From contig NZ_CP072610.1 in assembly GCF_021029445.1 (NCBI RefSeq), positions 62,001 through 126,000 of the forward strand: a DNA stretch of 64,000 bases, in the 5' to 3' direction. The position numbers and the translations under genes were made by a program. Numbering within the stretch: position 1 is the stretch's first letter; every line of letters begins with the position of its first letter. The notes beneath the pieces are model-generated. The model was given only the letters and a program-made list of their open reading frames with translations. It had not been told where the DNA came from and did not search any database. Shown here piece by piece: positions 29,188 to 38,414 of this stretch. The DNA comes from Pseudomonas wenzhouensis. GTDB taxonomy: Bacteria; Pseudomonadota; Gammaproteobacteria; Pseudomonadales; Pseudomonadaceae.

Positions 29188-30225
29188 TTACGGGTTGCGA
29201 ACCTTGTCCATCACCGCCAGTTGGCGACTGGCCTGCAGGACCAGGCCATAGCTGAGCTTGTCATAGGTGCGGAACACCATCAGCAGGCCGGAACGCTCGT
29301 CGGGAATCTTCACGCTTTCGCCGGTGACACGGTCGCGCACGGTTTCGCCGGTCTTGTAGATGGCCAGCACGTTGCCGATTTCCAGACCATCGCGAGCACC
29401 TTTATTCAGGGTCACCACATCGAACTGGCCGATCTGGGTCACGCCACGCGGGACGTCGAGGATCAGACCGTTGATCTCGCTGGTCGGCTCGTTGGGCATG
29501 AAGGTGGAGTTGATCGCACGCTCTTCGGTAGGGAACAGGCGGTCACCGATGCGCACTTCCTGAGTCGAACGGCTCAGGACGAGGGTACCGATATCACCTT
29601 CCTCGGCGACGACTTCGCCGGTGCCAATGTCATCGGCGTTGATACCGAGGAATTCCTGAGTATCCGGATCCACGTAGGTCTTGCCCTGGCGGAAGATGCC
29701 GTAGATCGGATGAGCCTCGTCGAACTGACCACGCGCGTAAACGCGATCACCGGCGCCGCTGACCACACGCTCGGCGTTACCGGCGACAACGTAGGGCTTG
29801 CCGTTGAACTCCTCCGGCGTGTTGACGATACGGTTGCTCAGCAGGAAGCTGTTGATCGCCTCCAGCGGAATGGTCGGGATCGCCTCGGCCATCGGCGTAC
29901 TGCGCACCTGTGGCGACAGCTTGATGGTGCCGCGCGACTCGCCACGATTGAGCATCAGACGCGGCTGACCATCGATATAGACCAGATTGAGGGTGTCACC
30001 GGGATAGATCAGATGCGGGTTGGCCACCTGCGGGTTGGCATGCCAGATCTCCGGCCACTTCCACGGCTGGCTGAGGAATTTACCGGAGATGTCCCAGAGC
30101 GTATCGCCCTTGACCACGGTGTAACGGTCCGGGTGACCGTCCTTGAGTTGCACTGCGGCCTGAGCCAGGCAGGTCAGGGCCATTCCGCCGGCTGCAAAGA
30201 GCAGGGCGAGTAGTGATTTCCTCAT
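29188..30225 (-). CDS. tsaP: LysM-domain pilus-secretin-associated protein (PA0020/TsaP type)
   Basis: 345-residue exported protein: signal peptide (MRKSLLALLFAAGGMALTCLAQA), then one LysM domain (RYTVVKGDTLWDISGKFLSQPWKWPEIWHANPQVANPHLIYPGDTL split across about 33-83) and a long C-terminal region with a FlgT-C-like end. Position between def and dprA is that of PA0020, whose product TsaP binds peptidoglycan and stabilises the type IV pilus secretin PilQ. ATG at 30225; the frame is open 35 codons upstream but starts before the signal peptide. Confidence 0.87.
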   Translation of the reverse strand: MRKSLLALLFAAGGMALTCLAQAAVQLKDGHPDRYTVVKGDTLWDISGKFLSQPWKWPEIWHANPQVANPHLIYPGDTLNLVYIDGQPRLMLNRGESRGTIKLSPQVRSTPMAEAIPTIPLEAINSFLLSNRIVNTPEEFNGKPYVVAGNAERVVSGAGDRVYARGQFDEAHPIYGIFRQGKTYVDPDTQEFLGINADDIGTGEVVAEEGDIGTLVLSRSTQEVRIGDRLFPTEERAINSTFMPNEPTSEINGLILDVPRGVTQIGQFDVVTLNKGARDGLEIGNVLAIYKTGETVRDRVTGESVKIPDERSGLLMVFRTYDKLSYGLVLQASRQLAVMDKVRNP

Positions 30226-30378
30226 ACGGTGAATCCCTTTATTATGTGCCTTCACGTGAAGCGCCCTAGCGCCGCGTGCCAAACCCGCTGATTCCGCGGC
30301 GTGAAGCCGTTTTTCAATGCTGTTCATCATCTTAGCAGCGGATTTTGACTTTATTCTACAAGTGCATCACAAACGCAT

Positions 30379-30885
30379 ATGGCGATCCTGAATATCCTCG
30401 AATTTCCTGATCCACGCCTGCGTACCATCGCCAAACCGGTGGACGTCGTGGACGACTCCATCCGTCAACTGGTCGACGACATGTTCGAGACCATGTATGA
30501 CGCACCAGGTATCGGCCTGGCCGCGACGCAGGTCAACGTGCACAAGCGCGTGGTGGTCATGGACCTGTCCGAGGACAAGTCCGAGCCACGGGTGTTCATC
30601 AACCCCGAGTTCGAATCGCTGACCGACGAGATGGACCAGTACCAGGAAGGCTGCCTGTCGGTGCCCGGCTTCTACGAGAACGTCGACCGCCCGCAAAAGG
30701 TCCGGATCAAGGCGCTGGATCGTGATGGCCAGCCTTATGAGCTGATCGCCGAAGGCCTGCTGGCCGTGTGCATCCAGCACGAGTGCGATCACCTCAACGG
30801 CAAGCTGTTCGTCGACTACCTGTCCAACCTCAAGCGCGACCGCATCAAGAAGAAGCTGGAAAAACAGCATCGTCAGCGCGCTTGA
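30379..30885 (+). CDS. def: Peptide deformylase
   Basis: 168-residue Fe2+ metalloprotease removing the formyl group from new proteins. The three family motifs are intact: GIGLAATQ at 44-51, EGCLS at 90-94 (metal-binding Cys92) and HECDH at 134-138 (metal-binding His, catalytic Glu135). Divergent from tsaP; TTGACT about 35 bases ahead of the ATG could be a -35 box. Separated from fmt by an unusual inverted repeat instead of the more usual close spacing. Confidence 0.97.
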   Translation: MAILNILEFPDPRLRTIAKPVDVVDDSIRQLVDDMFETMYDAPGIGLAATQVNVHKRVVVMDLSEDKSEPRVFINPEFESLTDEMDQYQEGCLSVPGFYENVDRPQKVRIKALDRDGQPYELIAEGLLAVCIQHECDHLNGKLFVDYLSNLKRDRIKKKLEKQHRQRA

Positions 30886-30900
30886 TCCACTTATTCCTAG

Positions 30901-31080
30901 GGCTTGCGTAGCAGGTCGCATGGAAACGTCACGAGCGAAGGTTAGGCAAGGCGAAAACAGGCGAGGAACGGTCGGAGTCGCGTTCGACTTTACGAGCTGT
31001 AAATGAGCAGTCCGAGTCTGTTTTCAACGCGGCCTAACCAAGCGCAGTAGTTTCCATGTGACCTGCCAGGCAAGCCTTTT
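30901..31080. repeat. Large imperfect inverted repeat between def and fmt
   Basis: The outer arms 30901-30927 and 31050-31076 pair (GGCTTGC-N3-GCAGGTCRCATGGAAAC on both strands, one mismatch in the last 17 bases). The inner arms GGTTAGGC...GAAAACAG (30940-30960) and CTGTTTTC...GCCTAACC (31018-31039) also pair, with a small apical hairpin TTTAC-GAGCT-GTAAA near 30990. The plus-strand copy ends with CAAGCC followed by six T, so it could form and terminate a long structured RNA. No gene is inside. Confidence 0.8.
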
Positions 31081-31096
31081 TCTTTAGTGACCGCCC

Positions 31097-32041
31097 ATGT
31101 CTGACTCATTGCGTATCGTCTTTGCCGGCACTCCGGAATTTGCCGCCGAGCACCTCAAGGCCTTGCTGGCCAGTCGGCACCATATCATCGCCGTCTACAC
31201 CCAGCCGGATCGCCCCGCCGGTCGCGGCCAGAAGCTGATGCCGAGCCCGGTCAAGCAACTCGCCGTCGAGCATGGCATCCCGGTCTACCAGCCGGCCAGC
31301 CTGCGCAACGAAGAGGCCCAGGCCGAGCTGGCGGCGCTCAAGCCGGATCTGATGGTGGTGGTCGCCTATGGCCTGATCCTGCCGCAGGTGGTGCTCGACA
31401 CCCCGCGCCTGGGCTGCATCAACAGCCACGCCTCCTTGCTCCCGCGCTGGCGTGGCGCCGCGCCGATCCAGCGCGCGGTGCAGGCCGGCGATCTTGAATC
31501 CGGCGTCACCGTGATGCAGATGGAAGCCGGCCTCGACACCGGGCCGATGCTGCTCAAGGTCAGCACACCGATCAGCGCTAGCGACACCGGTGGCAGCCTG
31601 CACGACCGCCTCGCCCAGCTCGGCCCGCAGGCGGTGCTGCAGGCTATCGAGGGCCTGGCTGCTGGCACGCTCACAGGTGAGGTGCAGGACGATGCCCTGG
31701 CCAACTACGCCCACAAGCTGAACAAGGACGAAGCGCGCCTGGACTTCAGCCGCCCGGCCGTGGAACTGGAGCGCCTGGTGCGCGCCTTCCATCCCTGGCC
31801 GATCTGCCACACCACGCTGAACGGCGAGGCGTTGAAGGTGCATGCGGCAGAGCTGGGCGAGGGCAGTGGTGCCCCCGGCAGCATTCTCGCCGCTGACAAG
31901 AGCGGCCTGACCGTGGCCTGCGGCGACGGCGCGCTGCGCCTGACTCGTCTGCAATTACCCGGCGGCAAGCCGCTGGCCTTCAGTGACCTGTACAACAGCC
32001 GTCGCGAGCAGTTCGCCCCCGGTCTGGTGCTCGGTCAATGA
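31097..32041 (+). CDS. fmt: Methionyl-tRNA formyltransferase
   Basis: 314-residue enzyme that formylates initiator Met-tRNA with 10-formyl-tetrahydrofolate. The catalytic region is intact: [21 protein letters not shown] and the aspartate in [10 protein letters not shown]; the N-terminal Rossmann-like strand [15 protein letters not shown] and the C-terminal OB-type domain are present. Its stop overlaps the rsmB start (ATGA). Confidence 0.97.
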   Translation: MSDSLRIVFAGTPEFAAEHLKALLASRHHIIAVYTQPDRPAGRGQKLMPSPVKQLAVEHGIPVYQPASLRNEEAQAELAALKPDLMVVVAYGLILPQVVLDTPRLGCINSHASLLPRWRGAAPIQRAVQAGDLESGVTVMQMEAGLDTGPMLLKVSTPISASDTGGSLHDRLAQLGPQAVLQAIEGLAAGTLTGEVQDDALANYAHKLNKDEARLDFSRPAVELERLVRAFHPWPICHTTLNGEALKVHAAELGEGSGAPGSILAADKSGLTVACGDGALRLTRLQLPGGKPLAFSDLYNSRREQFAPGLVLGQ

Positions 32042-33345
32042 ACCCGCGTCTGGCCGCCGCACGTGCCCTGACTGCCGTACTGTCCGGCAAGGCCTCGCTG
32101 GGCAGCAGCCTGCCGCCGCAGCTGGACAAGGTCGAACACCACGACCGTGCCCTGGCCCAGGACCTGGCTTTCGGCGCCGCGCGCTGGCAACCGCGCCTGC
32201 AACTGCTGGCCGAGAAACTGCTGGAAAAGCCCTTCAAGGCCGCCGACAAGGATGTAGAAGCGCTGCTGCTGATCGGCCTCTATCAGTTGCTGCACAGCCG
32301 CATCCCCGAACATGCCGCCATCGGCGAAACGGTCGGCTGCGCTGGCGCGCTGAAAAAGCCCTGGGCCAAGGGCCTGCTCAACGCCGTGCTGCGCCGCGCC
32401 CAGCGCGAACATGAAGCGATTTTCGCCGAACTGGATCGCGATCCGGTGCTGCATAGCGCGCACCCACGCTGGCTGCAGAAAGCGCTCAAGGCGCATTGGC
32501 CACAGCACTGGCAAGCCATCTGCGCCGCCAATAACGCCCATCCGCCGCTGATCCTGCGGGTCAATCGCCGCCATGGCAGCCGCGACGCCTATCTGATCGA
32601 GCTGCGCACTGCCGGTATCGCCGCCGAGCCCTGCACCTATAGCCGCGACGGCGTGCGCCTGCTGCAGCCCTGTGATGTGACCACCTTGCCCGGCTTTAAG
32701 GACGGCCGCGTCAGCGTGCAGGACGAGGCTGCGCAACTGGCCGCCGACCTGCTCGAACTGGCGCCCGGCCAACGCGTGCTGGACGCCTGTGCCGCACCGG
32801 GTGGCAAGACCTGCCACCTGCTGGAAGTCGAACCGGCGCTGGCCGAAGTGGTCGCTGTCGATCTGGAAGCCAAACGCCTGGCGCGCGTTCGCGAAAACCT
32901 CGACCGCCTGCAACTCGACGCCACCCTGATCGCCGCCGACGGTCGTGACACTGGCGCCTGGTGGGACGGCCAGCCGTTCCAGCGCATCCTGCTCGACGCG
33001 CCCTGTTCGGCCACCGGGGTGATCCGCCGCCACCCGGACATCAAGCTGACGCGCAAGCCCGAGGACATTCCCGCGCTGGCACACCTGCAGGGTGAGCTGC
33101 TCGATGCCCTGTGGCCGACCCTGGCCCCCGGCGGCATCCTGCTTTACGCCACCTGCTCGGTGCTGCCAACGGAAAACAGCGAGACCATCGCCGCCTTTCT
33201 CGCCCGCACCGCCGACGCGCAGGAAGTGGCCATCGCCGGCGACTTCGGCCTGCAGCCCGGCCATGGCCGCCAGTTGCTGCCACAGCTGGACGGCCACGAC
33301 GGCTTTTACTATGCCAAGCTGATCAAAAGGCCACAGGTACTCTGA
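32038..33345 (+). CDS. rsmB: 16S rRNA (cytosine-967-C5)-methyltransferase
   Basis: 435-residue RNA m5C methyltransferase. N-terminal NusB-like RNA-binding domain (1-140), C-terminal SAM domain with [15 protein letters not shown], the cysteine motif [15 protein letters not shown] and the second catalytic cysteine [12 protein letters not shown]. Translationally coupled to fmt by a four-base overlap; trkA follows after a repeat-containing gap, the classical def-fmt-rsmB-trkA order. Confidence 0.96.
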   Translation: MNPRLAAARALTAVLSGKASLGSSLPPQLDKVEHHDRALAQDLAFGAARWQPRLQLLAEKLLEKPFKAADKDVEALLLIGLYQLLHSRIPEHAAIGETVGCAGALKKPWAKGLLNAVLRRAQREHEAIFAELDRDPVLHSAHPRWLQKALKAHWPQHWQAICAANNAHPPLILRVNRRHGSRDAYLIELRTAGIAAEPCTYSRDGVRLLQPCDVTTLPGFKDGRVSVQDEAAQLAADLLELAPGQRVLDACAAPGGKTCHLLEVEPALAEVVAVDLEAKRLARVRENLDRLQLDATLIAADGRDTGAWWDGQPFQRILLDAPCSATGVIRRHPDIKLTRKPEDIPALAHLQGELLDALWPTLAPGGILLYATCSVLPTENSETIAAFLARTADAQEVAIAGDFGLQPGHGRQLLPQLDGHDGFYYAKLIKRPQVL

Positions 33346-33416
33346 AATAGTCGTCATTACTCGCTGCGCTCGCCCTATTCGGGCCGCACTTAAGTGCGTT
33401 CAGCGCAAGCGCTGTC

Positions 33417-33471
33417 CCGCGAAGGCGGGAACGCAGATAACCTAAGCACCTGGGCTCCCGCCTTCGCGGGA
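33417..33471. repeat. Inverted repeat between rsmB and trkA
   Basis: CCCGCGAAGGCGGGAA and, 25 bases on, CTCCCGCCTTCGCGGGAG: each is itself palindromic and they pair with each other. This is the dispersed CCCGCGAAGGCGGGA type. It sits about 70 bases after the rsmB stop in the 161-base gap before trkA. Confidence 0.75.
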
Positions 33472-33506
33472 GTGACGGTTGCCAATATTTCCAACGGAGC
33501 GTATCG

Positions 33507-34880
33507 GTGAAGATCATCATTCTCGGCGCCGGCCAGGTGGGCGGCACCCTGGCGGAACACCTCGCCAGCGAAGCCAACGACATCACCGTGGTCGACACCG
33601 ATGGCGACCGCCTGCGCGATCTCGGCGACCGCCTGGATATCCGCACCGTGCAGGGCAAGGGCTCGTTCCCCACGGTGCTGCGCCAGGCCGGCGCCGACGA
33701 TGCCGACATGCTGGTGGCGGTAACCAACAGCGACGAAGTCAACATGATCGCCTGTCAGGTGGCCTACACCCTGTTCCACACGCCGACCAAGATCGCCCGC
33801 GTACGCGAGGCGGCCTATCTGACCCGCGAGGCGCTGTTCGACAACGAAGCGATTCCGGTCGACGTGCTGATCAGCCCCGAGCAGGTGGTGACCAACTACA
33901 TCAGACGCCTGATCGAATACCCCGGCGCCCTGCAGGTGATCGACTTCGCCGAAGGCAAGGCCCAGCTGGTGGCGGTCAAGGCCTACTACGGCGGCCCGCT
34001 GGTCGGCCAGCAGCTGCGCCAGTTGCGCCAGCACATGCCCAACGTCGACACCCGCGTGGCCGCCATTTTCCGCCGCAACCGGCCGATCATGCCCAAGGGC
34101 GACACCATCATCGAGGCCGATGACGAGGTGTTCTTCATCGCGGCCAAGGCACATATCCGCGCGGTGATGAGCGAGATGCGCCGCCTGGAAGACAGCTACA
34201 AGCGCGTGGTCATCGCCGGCGGCGGCAATATTGGCGAACGTCTGGCCGAGGCCATCGAAAGCCGCTACCAGGTGAAGATCATCGAGATGAACCCGGCGCG
34301 CTGCCGCTACCTGTCGGAAAGCCTCGACAGCACCATCGTCCTGCAGGGCAGCGCCTCGGATCGCGACCTGCTGGTGGAAGAGAACATCAACGACGCCGAC
34401 ATCTTCCTCGCCCTGACCAACGACGACGAAGCCAACATCATGTCGTCGCTGCTGGCCAAACGCCTCGGCGCGCGCAAGGTGATGACCATCATCAACAACC
34501 CGGCCTACGTCGACCTGGTGCAGGGCGGCGAGATCGACATCGCCATCAGCCCGCAGTTGGCGACCATCGGCACCCTGCTGACCCACGTCCGTCGTGGCGA
34601 TATCGAAAGCGTGCACAGCCTGCGCCGTGGCGCGGCGGAAGCGCTGGAAGTGATCGCCCATGGCGATGCCAAATCGAGCAAGGTGATCGGCCGCGCCATC
34701 GAGGACATCGCCCTGCCGCCGAGCACCACCATCGGCGCCATCATCCGTCACGAGGAAGTGCTGATCGCCCATGACAGCACGGTGATCGAGTCCGGCGACC
34801 ATGTGATCCTGTTCGTGGTCGACAAGAAATACATTCGCGATGTCGAGCGCCTGTTCCAGGCCGGTCTGACCTTCTTCTGA
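33507..34880 (+). CDS. trkA: Trk potassium uptake regulator TrkA
   Basis: 457-residue peripheral membrane protein that gates the Trk K+ channel in response to nucleotides. It has the duplicated layout: TrkA-N with [20 protein letters not shown] (1-120), TrkA-C, second TrkA-N with [18 protein letters not shown] (about 233-350), second TrkA-C. Start is GTG after AACGGAGCG. No trkH/trkG gene is adjacent. Confidence 0.96.
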   Translation: MKIIILGAGQVGGTLAEHLASEANDITVVDTDGDRLRDLGDRLDIRTVQGKGSFPTVLRQAGADDADMLVAVTNSDEVNMIACQVAYTLFHTPTKIARVREAAYLTREALFDNEAIPVDVLISPEQVVTNYIRRLIEYPGALQVIDFAEGKAQLVAVKAYYGGPLVGQQLRQLRQHMPNVDTRVAAIFRRNRPIMPKGDTIIEADDEVFFIAAKAHIRAVMSEMRRLEDSYKRVVIAGGGNIGERLAEAIESRYQVKIIEMNPARCRYLSESLDSTIVLQGSASDRDLLVEENINDADIFLALTNDDEANIMSSLLAKRLGARKVMTIINNPAYVDLVQGGEIDIAISPQLATIGTLLTHVRRGDIESVHSLRRGAAEALEVIAHGDAKSSKVIGRAIEDIALPPSTTIGAIIRHEEVLIAHDSTVIESGDHVILFVVDKKYIRDVERLFQAGLTFF

Positions 34881-34930
34881 GTCCCGGATTACATCCGGCT
34901 ACCAGCGCGTAGCCCGGATGAAATCCGGGG
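34881..34930. repeat. REP-type repeat after trkA
   Basis: CCCGGATTACATCCGG and GTAGCCCGGATGAAATCCGGGG lie immediately after the trkA stop; same family as the copies at 25169, 27275 and 35361. Confidence 0.75.
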
Positions 34931-34959
34931 AGGCCCACCATGACGATGCAGGAGCCGAA

Positions 34960-35286
34960 ATGAGTACAGATGCGCTGAAAAAGATGCTGGCCAAGGGCAT
35001 GGACAACGCCCTGCTGCGCTTCGGCCTGGGCAAGGCCCACCTGGATGGTGGTAACGCCGCCCAGGCTGCCGAGCACCTGCAACGTTGCGTCGAATTCGAC
35101 CCCGGCTATTCCGCTGCCTGGAAACTGCTGGGCAAGGCGCTGCAGGCCAAGGGCGACGCCGAAGGTGCACGCCAGGCCTGGCAACAAGGCCTCAAAGCCG
35201 CCCAGGCCAAAGGCGACAAGCAGGCCGAGAAGGAAATGAGCGTGTTTCTGCGCAAGCTGGACAAGCCGGCGAGCAATCGCGGCTAA
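34960..35286 (+). CDS. Small TPR protein
   Basis: 108-residue cytoplasmic protein made of about two tetratricopeptide repeats (LRFGLGKAHLDGGNAAQAAEHLQRCVEFDPG, then SAAWKLLGKALQAKGDAEGARQAWQQGLKAA) and a charged tail. No enzymatic domain; likely a protein-protein adaptor of unknown partner. ATG at 34960 follows CAGGAGCCG. A TPR gene occupies the same place near trkA in P. aeruginosa. Confidence 0.85.
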   Translation: MSTDALKKMLAKGMDNALLRFGLGKAHLDGGNAAQAAEHLQRCVEFDPGYSAAWKLLGKALQAKGDAEGARQAWQQGLKAAQAKGDKQAEKEMSVFLRKLDKPASNRG

Positions 35287-35360
35287 AGCCCCTCCCACAA
35301 GCTCTCTAATACCCCGTGGGAGGCGCTTCAGCGGCGAGTATTTTACGGCCGACTCAGCCG

Positions 35361-35424
35361 CGTAGCCCGGATGCAATCCGGGGCGGTTCCGGCAGTATGT
35401 CCCCGGATTGCATCCGGGCTACGC
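35361..35424. repeat. Complete REP inverted pair between TPR gene and yhhQ
   Basis: CGTAGCCCGGATGCAATCCGGGG and CCCCGGATTGCATCCGGGCTACG are nearly perfect inverted copies separated by about 19 bases; this is the cleanest copy of the family in the window. A further palindrome, CCTCCCAC ... GTGGGAGG, precedes it at about 35290-35325. Confidence 0.88.
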
Positions 35425-35438
35425 AGTTGCGATGCGAC

Positions 35439-36089
35439 TCAGGCGGTCGCGGTACGCTGCGGCAGAGCCCGCACGATGGCGCTGAGCAGCATGCCGTATA
35501 GCGGCACGAAGAGGATCAGGCTGATGGCCAGTTTGATCACGTAGTCCACTGTGGCGATCTCCACCCAGTTGGCGGCCATGAACGGATCGTCGCTGCGCCA
35601 GAAGGCCACCGAGAAGAACAGGTAGGTATCGAGCAGGTTGCCGAGGATGGTCGAGGCGGTCGGCGCAATCCACCACTGGCGCATCTGCCGCAGGCGGTCG
35701 AACACCTGAATGTCCAGCAACTGACCGAAGGCATAAGCGAGGAAGCTGGCCACGGCGATGCGGAAGACGAACAGGTTGAACTCGCCCAGCGCCGCCAGGC
35801 CGCCAAAGGCGCCTTCATGGAACAGTACCGATACCACGTAGGAAGCGACCAAAGCCGGCAGCATGACGCGGGCAATCACCACCCGCGCCGCATGCTTGCC
35901 GATCAGGCGCACGGTCAGGTCGGTGGCCAGGAAGATGAACGGGAAGCTGAACGCGCCCCAGGTGGTATGCCAGCCGAACAGGGTGATCGGCAGCTGCACC
36001 AGGTAGTTGCTGGCGATGATGATGAGGATGTGGAAGGCGATCAGGCCGGCCAGCACGAGTCGGCTGACCGACGCGGGAATCAGGGTCAT
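35439..36089 (-). CDS. yhhQ: Queuosine precursor transporter (YhhQ family)
   Basis: 216-residue inner-membrane protein with about six helices of the YhhQ/COG1738 vitamin-uptake-like family, which imports 7-cyano-7-deazaguanine (preQ0) or preQ1 for queuosine tRNA modification. Family segments: WGAFSFPFIFLATDLTVRLIGKHAARVV and FGQLLDIQVFDRLRQ...WWIAPTASTILGNLLDTYLFFSVAF. ATG at 36089 has its Shine-Dalgarno (AAAGGA) inside a preQ1-I riboswitch, which independently supports the substrate. Confidence 0.93.
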   Translation of the reverse strand: MTLIPASVSRLVLAGLIAFHILIIIASNYLVQLPITLFGWHTTWGAFSFPFIFLATDLTVRLIGKHAARVVIARVMLPALVASYVVSVLFHEGAFGGLAALGEFNLFVFRIAVASFLAYAFGQLLDIQVFDRLRQMRQWWIAPTASTILGNLLDTYLFFSVAFWRSDDPFMAANWVEIATVDYVIKLAISLILFVPLYGMLLSAIVRALPQRTATA

Positions 36090-36095
36090 GTCTGT

Positions 36096-36130
36096 GTCCT
36101 TTTTCGTAGAGTGGGGTTAGGGAACCCACT
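36096..36130 (-). promoter_or_regulatory. preQ1-I riboswitch of yhhQ
   Basis: Read leftward from 36130: P1 is GUGGG (36129-36125) paired with CCCAC (36115-36111); the loop UUCCCUAAC supplies UCC, which pairs with GGA (36099-36097) after an A-rich stretch (ACGAAAAA) to make the H-type pseudoknot of class I preQ1 aptamers. The segment UAACCCCA is identical to the Thermoanaerobacter aptamer as I remember it. GGA is also the yhhQ ribosome binding site, so ligand binding should block translation. Confidence 0.88.
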
Positions 36131-36319
36131 GCCGCCGCCGACATGGCCGCGAGCGGCGCGCATTCTAGCGCCATCCTGACTTGCGGGATAGGTTTTCCGG
36201 CGCCAGACCCAAGCGGCCGGATGAAAGGTCACGCCTTCACCGCATGCTGATTGGATCAGCCCACTCGCACCTGCCGGGGTAAGGAGCAAGCACCCGCTCG
36301 CAAACGCGCAATCGCAGAG

Positions 36320-36811
36320 TCAAGCCTGCGCCACGACCCGCTTGGCCAGCTGGAAATGGCGCTGCCAATACGCGTTGTTCAGGCGGTCGATGCGCACCTT
36401 GGTACCGCGACGTGGCGCATGGACGAAACGACCGTCGCCGATGTAGATGGCCACATGATCCACCGAGCGGCTGCGAATGCGGAAAAACAGCAAGTCACCC
36501 GGCTGCAGGTCACTACGCTTCACCGAGGGCGCATCCAGACGTGACAGCTCGCGCGAGGTGCGCGGCAGTTCAAGATCTGCCTGGGTCTTGAAGGCGTACT
36601 GCACCAAACCGCTGCAATCGAAACCATGGTGCGGGCTGGTGCCGCCCCAACGATAGGGTGTACCCAGTGCACCGAGGGCACGGTCGATCACTTCACGGGC
36701 AGGTTCTGGCTCGGCCGCCTGGGCGCTGGCGGGGACGGTGTACATGCGAAAAGAGGCAGAGGCTTGGCTGCAGATGCCCAGTAAAAGAACGCCTCCCAGA
36801 CAGAATGACAT
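36320..36811 (-). CDS. NlpC/P60 peptidoglycan endopeptidase (MepS/Spr-like)
   Basis: 163-residue exported cysteine peptidase that cuts peptidoglycan stem peptides. Signal peptide MSFCLGGVLLLGICSQASA; catalytic Cys in FDCSGLVQYAF, His in VDHVAIYIGDGRFVHAP (HVAIYIG gives the catalytic His), and the upstream RWGGTSP loop typical of NlpC/P60. ATG at 36811 chosen as the start of the signal peptide; a TTG lies five codons earlier and neither has a strong ribosome binding site. Neighbouring yhhQ is probably transcribed separately. Confidence 0.88.
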   Translation of the reverse strand: MSFCLGGVLLLGICSQASASFRMYTVPASAQAAEPEPAREVIDRALGALGTPYRWGGTSPHHGFDCSGLVQYAFKTQADLELPRTSRELSRLDAPSVKRSDLQPGDLLFFRIRSRSVDHVAIYIGDGRFVHAPRRGTKVRIDRLNNAYWQRHFQLAKRVVAQA

Positions 36812-37147
36812 GAAGAACTTATTCAAACGCGGTGACCCTGGTGACAGCCTTGGTGCAGAAGTCCTTCCCAATCAAGGCATTGCATCGGAAACGAGCCTCC
36901 TGCCCGTCCCGGTGACGGACTGCCAGAAAAAGCCTTGAGTTCATTTTCATGCAGCACGGGTCGACGAACGGTTTTTCGCTGATCAGCGCGGATAGCCGCC
37001 AGATAGCCTCTGTTTACTCTCACAACACTGCTCGGATAGCTGCCAGGTCAACCTTGCGCAGGAGCCGCCCACAGACAATCGCAGCCTCGCCATTGAACTG
37101 ACTACCACGGCCTCTGCGCCGCGTTTAGTAGGTATGCGCCCGCGAGA
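36812..37147. other. Intergenic region upstream of the NlpC/P60 gene
   Basis: 336 bases between two minus-strand genes. I see a short palindrome (CCGTC-ACCGG-GACGG, minus strand, near 36915) and a GGTGACCCTGGTGAC partial repeat just ahead of the gene, but no riboswitch or small gene that I can support. Confidence 0.4.
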
Positions 37148-38413
37148 CTAACGCGGCTGCCGCGCCTTGATCGCCGCCAGCATCTTCTGCGCCAGGGCGG
37201 CGTAGTCACCGTCGAAGTGGTGGCCGCCCTCGATCATCAGCTGCTCCCCCGGGGCACCGGCTTCGGTACAGCCGCTTTCAGCCGCTTCCTCGCTGCCGTA
37301 GATGCAATACACCTTGGCTGCCGGCACCCCGCGCAGTTCGGGGCCGGTCGGCGCCTCCGCACCATCCTTGCCAAGCCAGCCGCTGACGGCGATCTCGAAA
37401 CTGCCGCTGCGGGCAAAGGCCAGCAGCAGCATGGCATCGACCTGCTGCTGATCACTGGCCGGCAGGCGGTTGTAGATCGCCGGCAGCACGTCGGCGCCAA
37501 AGGAGTAGCCGGCCAGCACGAAGCGCTTGATATGCCACTTGTCGCGGTATTGCTGCATCAGCCGCGACAGGTCGGCGGCGCTTTGCTCCGGGCTCTTGTG
37601 CTGCCAGTAGTAGCGCAGGGTGTCGATGCCCACCACCGGATAACCGGCAGCGGCCATGTGTTCGGCCGAGGCGCGGTCGAGATCGCGCCAGCCACCATCA
37701 CCGGAATAGAACAGGGTCAGGGTATCGGCCGTTTGCGCCGAGGGGTGCTCGATCACCGGCATCGCCGCGCCCTGTCCGGCGAGCAAATGCTGCAACTGCT
37801 CGGCCAGCAGCGTTGGCAGCGGCGTTGGCAGCGGCGTGCCCAGCGCGCCGATGCGTGGCTCGCCGTTAGCCTGTTCACGCAGGAAGCGGGCGTTGTCGTC
37901 ACCAGGGTTGTCGTTCCACAGGGCGATCCAGTGACCGTGCTCGGCCTTGTTCGGCAAGGGCTCGGCGCAATCGGGCTTGGCCAGATCGAATCCGACCGAC
38001 AACGCCTGAGCCTCATCGCTCTGCTGCGCCGCCAGCCAGCGCCAGGCCGAGGCCGCCGCCGGGCCGATACCGGCGACCAGGGTCGGTGCACCGCCCAGTT
38101 GTTCGCTGGCCTGACGGATCAGTTGCTGTTGCGCCTGGCAGTCGCCAGACGGGAAGGGCAGTTGCAACAAACGCAGATCACCGGCTTCGGCAAGACGGCG
38201 CAGCGTGGCTTCATCCAGCGCCTGATCAGCCGGTGCAATCAGCAGCACGCGCTGGCGCGCCTCGCCCTGGCTGAGCAACTGCACCGGTTGCCCCTGGATT
38301 TGCAGCGTCTGCAAATGCACGGCCGTCTGCATCGACCACCACCAGATCAACGCTGCGGCGCCCAATGCTGCAACCAGCAACACCAGACCCAGCCTCCTTG
38401 TCGTCCTGCTCAT
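37148..38413 (-). CDS. VirJ/AcvB-type hydrolase, probable aminoacyl-phosphatidylglycerol hydrolase
   Basis: 421-residue protein with an N-terminal membrane anchor (LGLVLLVAALGAAALIWWW) and a periplasmic alpha/beta hydrolase (VirJ) domain from about 225: LFYSGDGGWRDLDRASAEHMAAAGYPVVG, nucleophile GYSFGAD and C-terminal His in GGHHFDGDY. It starts one base after the mprF stop. In P. aeruginosa the same pair (PA0919-PA0920) is an alanyl-phosphatidylglycerol hydrolase and synthase, and Agrobacterium AcvB hydrolyses lysyl-phosphatidylglycerol; by context this gene trims MprF products. Confidence 0.85.
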   Translation of the reverse strand: MSRTTRRLGLVLLVAALGAAALIWWWSMQTAVHLQTLQIQGQPVQLLSQGEARQRVLLIAPADQALDEATLRRLAEAGDLRLLQLPFPSGDCQAQQQLIRQASEQLGGAPTLVAGIGPAAASAWRWLAAQQSDEAQALSVGFDLAKPDCAEPLPNKAEHGHWIALWNDNPGDDNARFLREQANGEPRIGALGTPLPTPLPTLLAEQLQHLLAGQGAAMPVIEHPSAQTADTLTLFYSGDGGWRDLDRASAEHMAAAGYPVVGIDTLRYYWQHKSPEQSAADLSRLMQQYRDKWHIKRFVLAGYSFGADVLPAIYNRLPASDQQQVDAMLLLAFARSGSFEIAVSGWLGKDGAEAPTGPELRGVPAAKVYCIYGSEEAAESGCTEAGAPGEQLMIEGGHHFDGDYAALAQKMLAAIKARQPR

Positions 38414-38414
38414 C

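Noticed and set aside
32035-33357. 440-codon open frame antisense to rsmB
   Set aside because: Shadow of rsmB; His/Gln/Gly-rich composition and no known domain.
36812-37000. Possible cobalamin or other riboswitch ahead of the NlpC/P60 gene
   Set aside because: Some GTCACC/GGTGAC repeats and a hairpin are present, but no B12 box, no GEMM or TPP core could be read.
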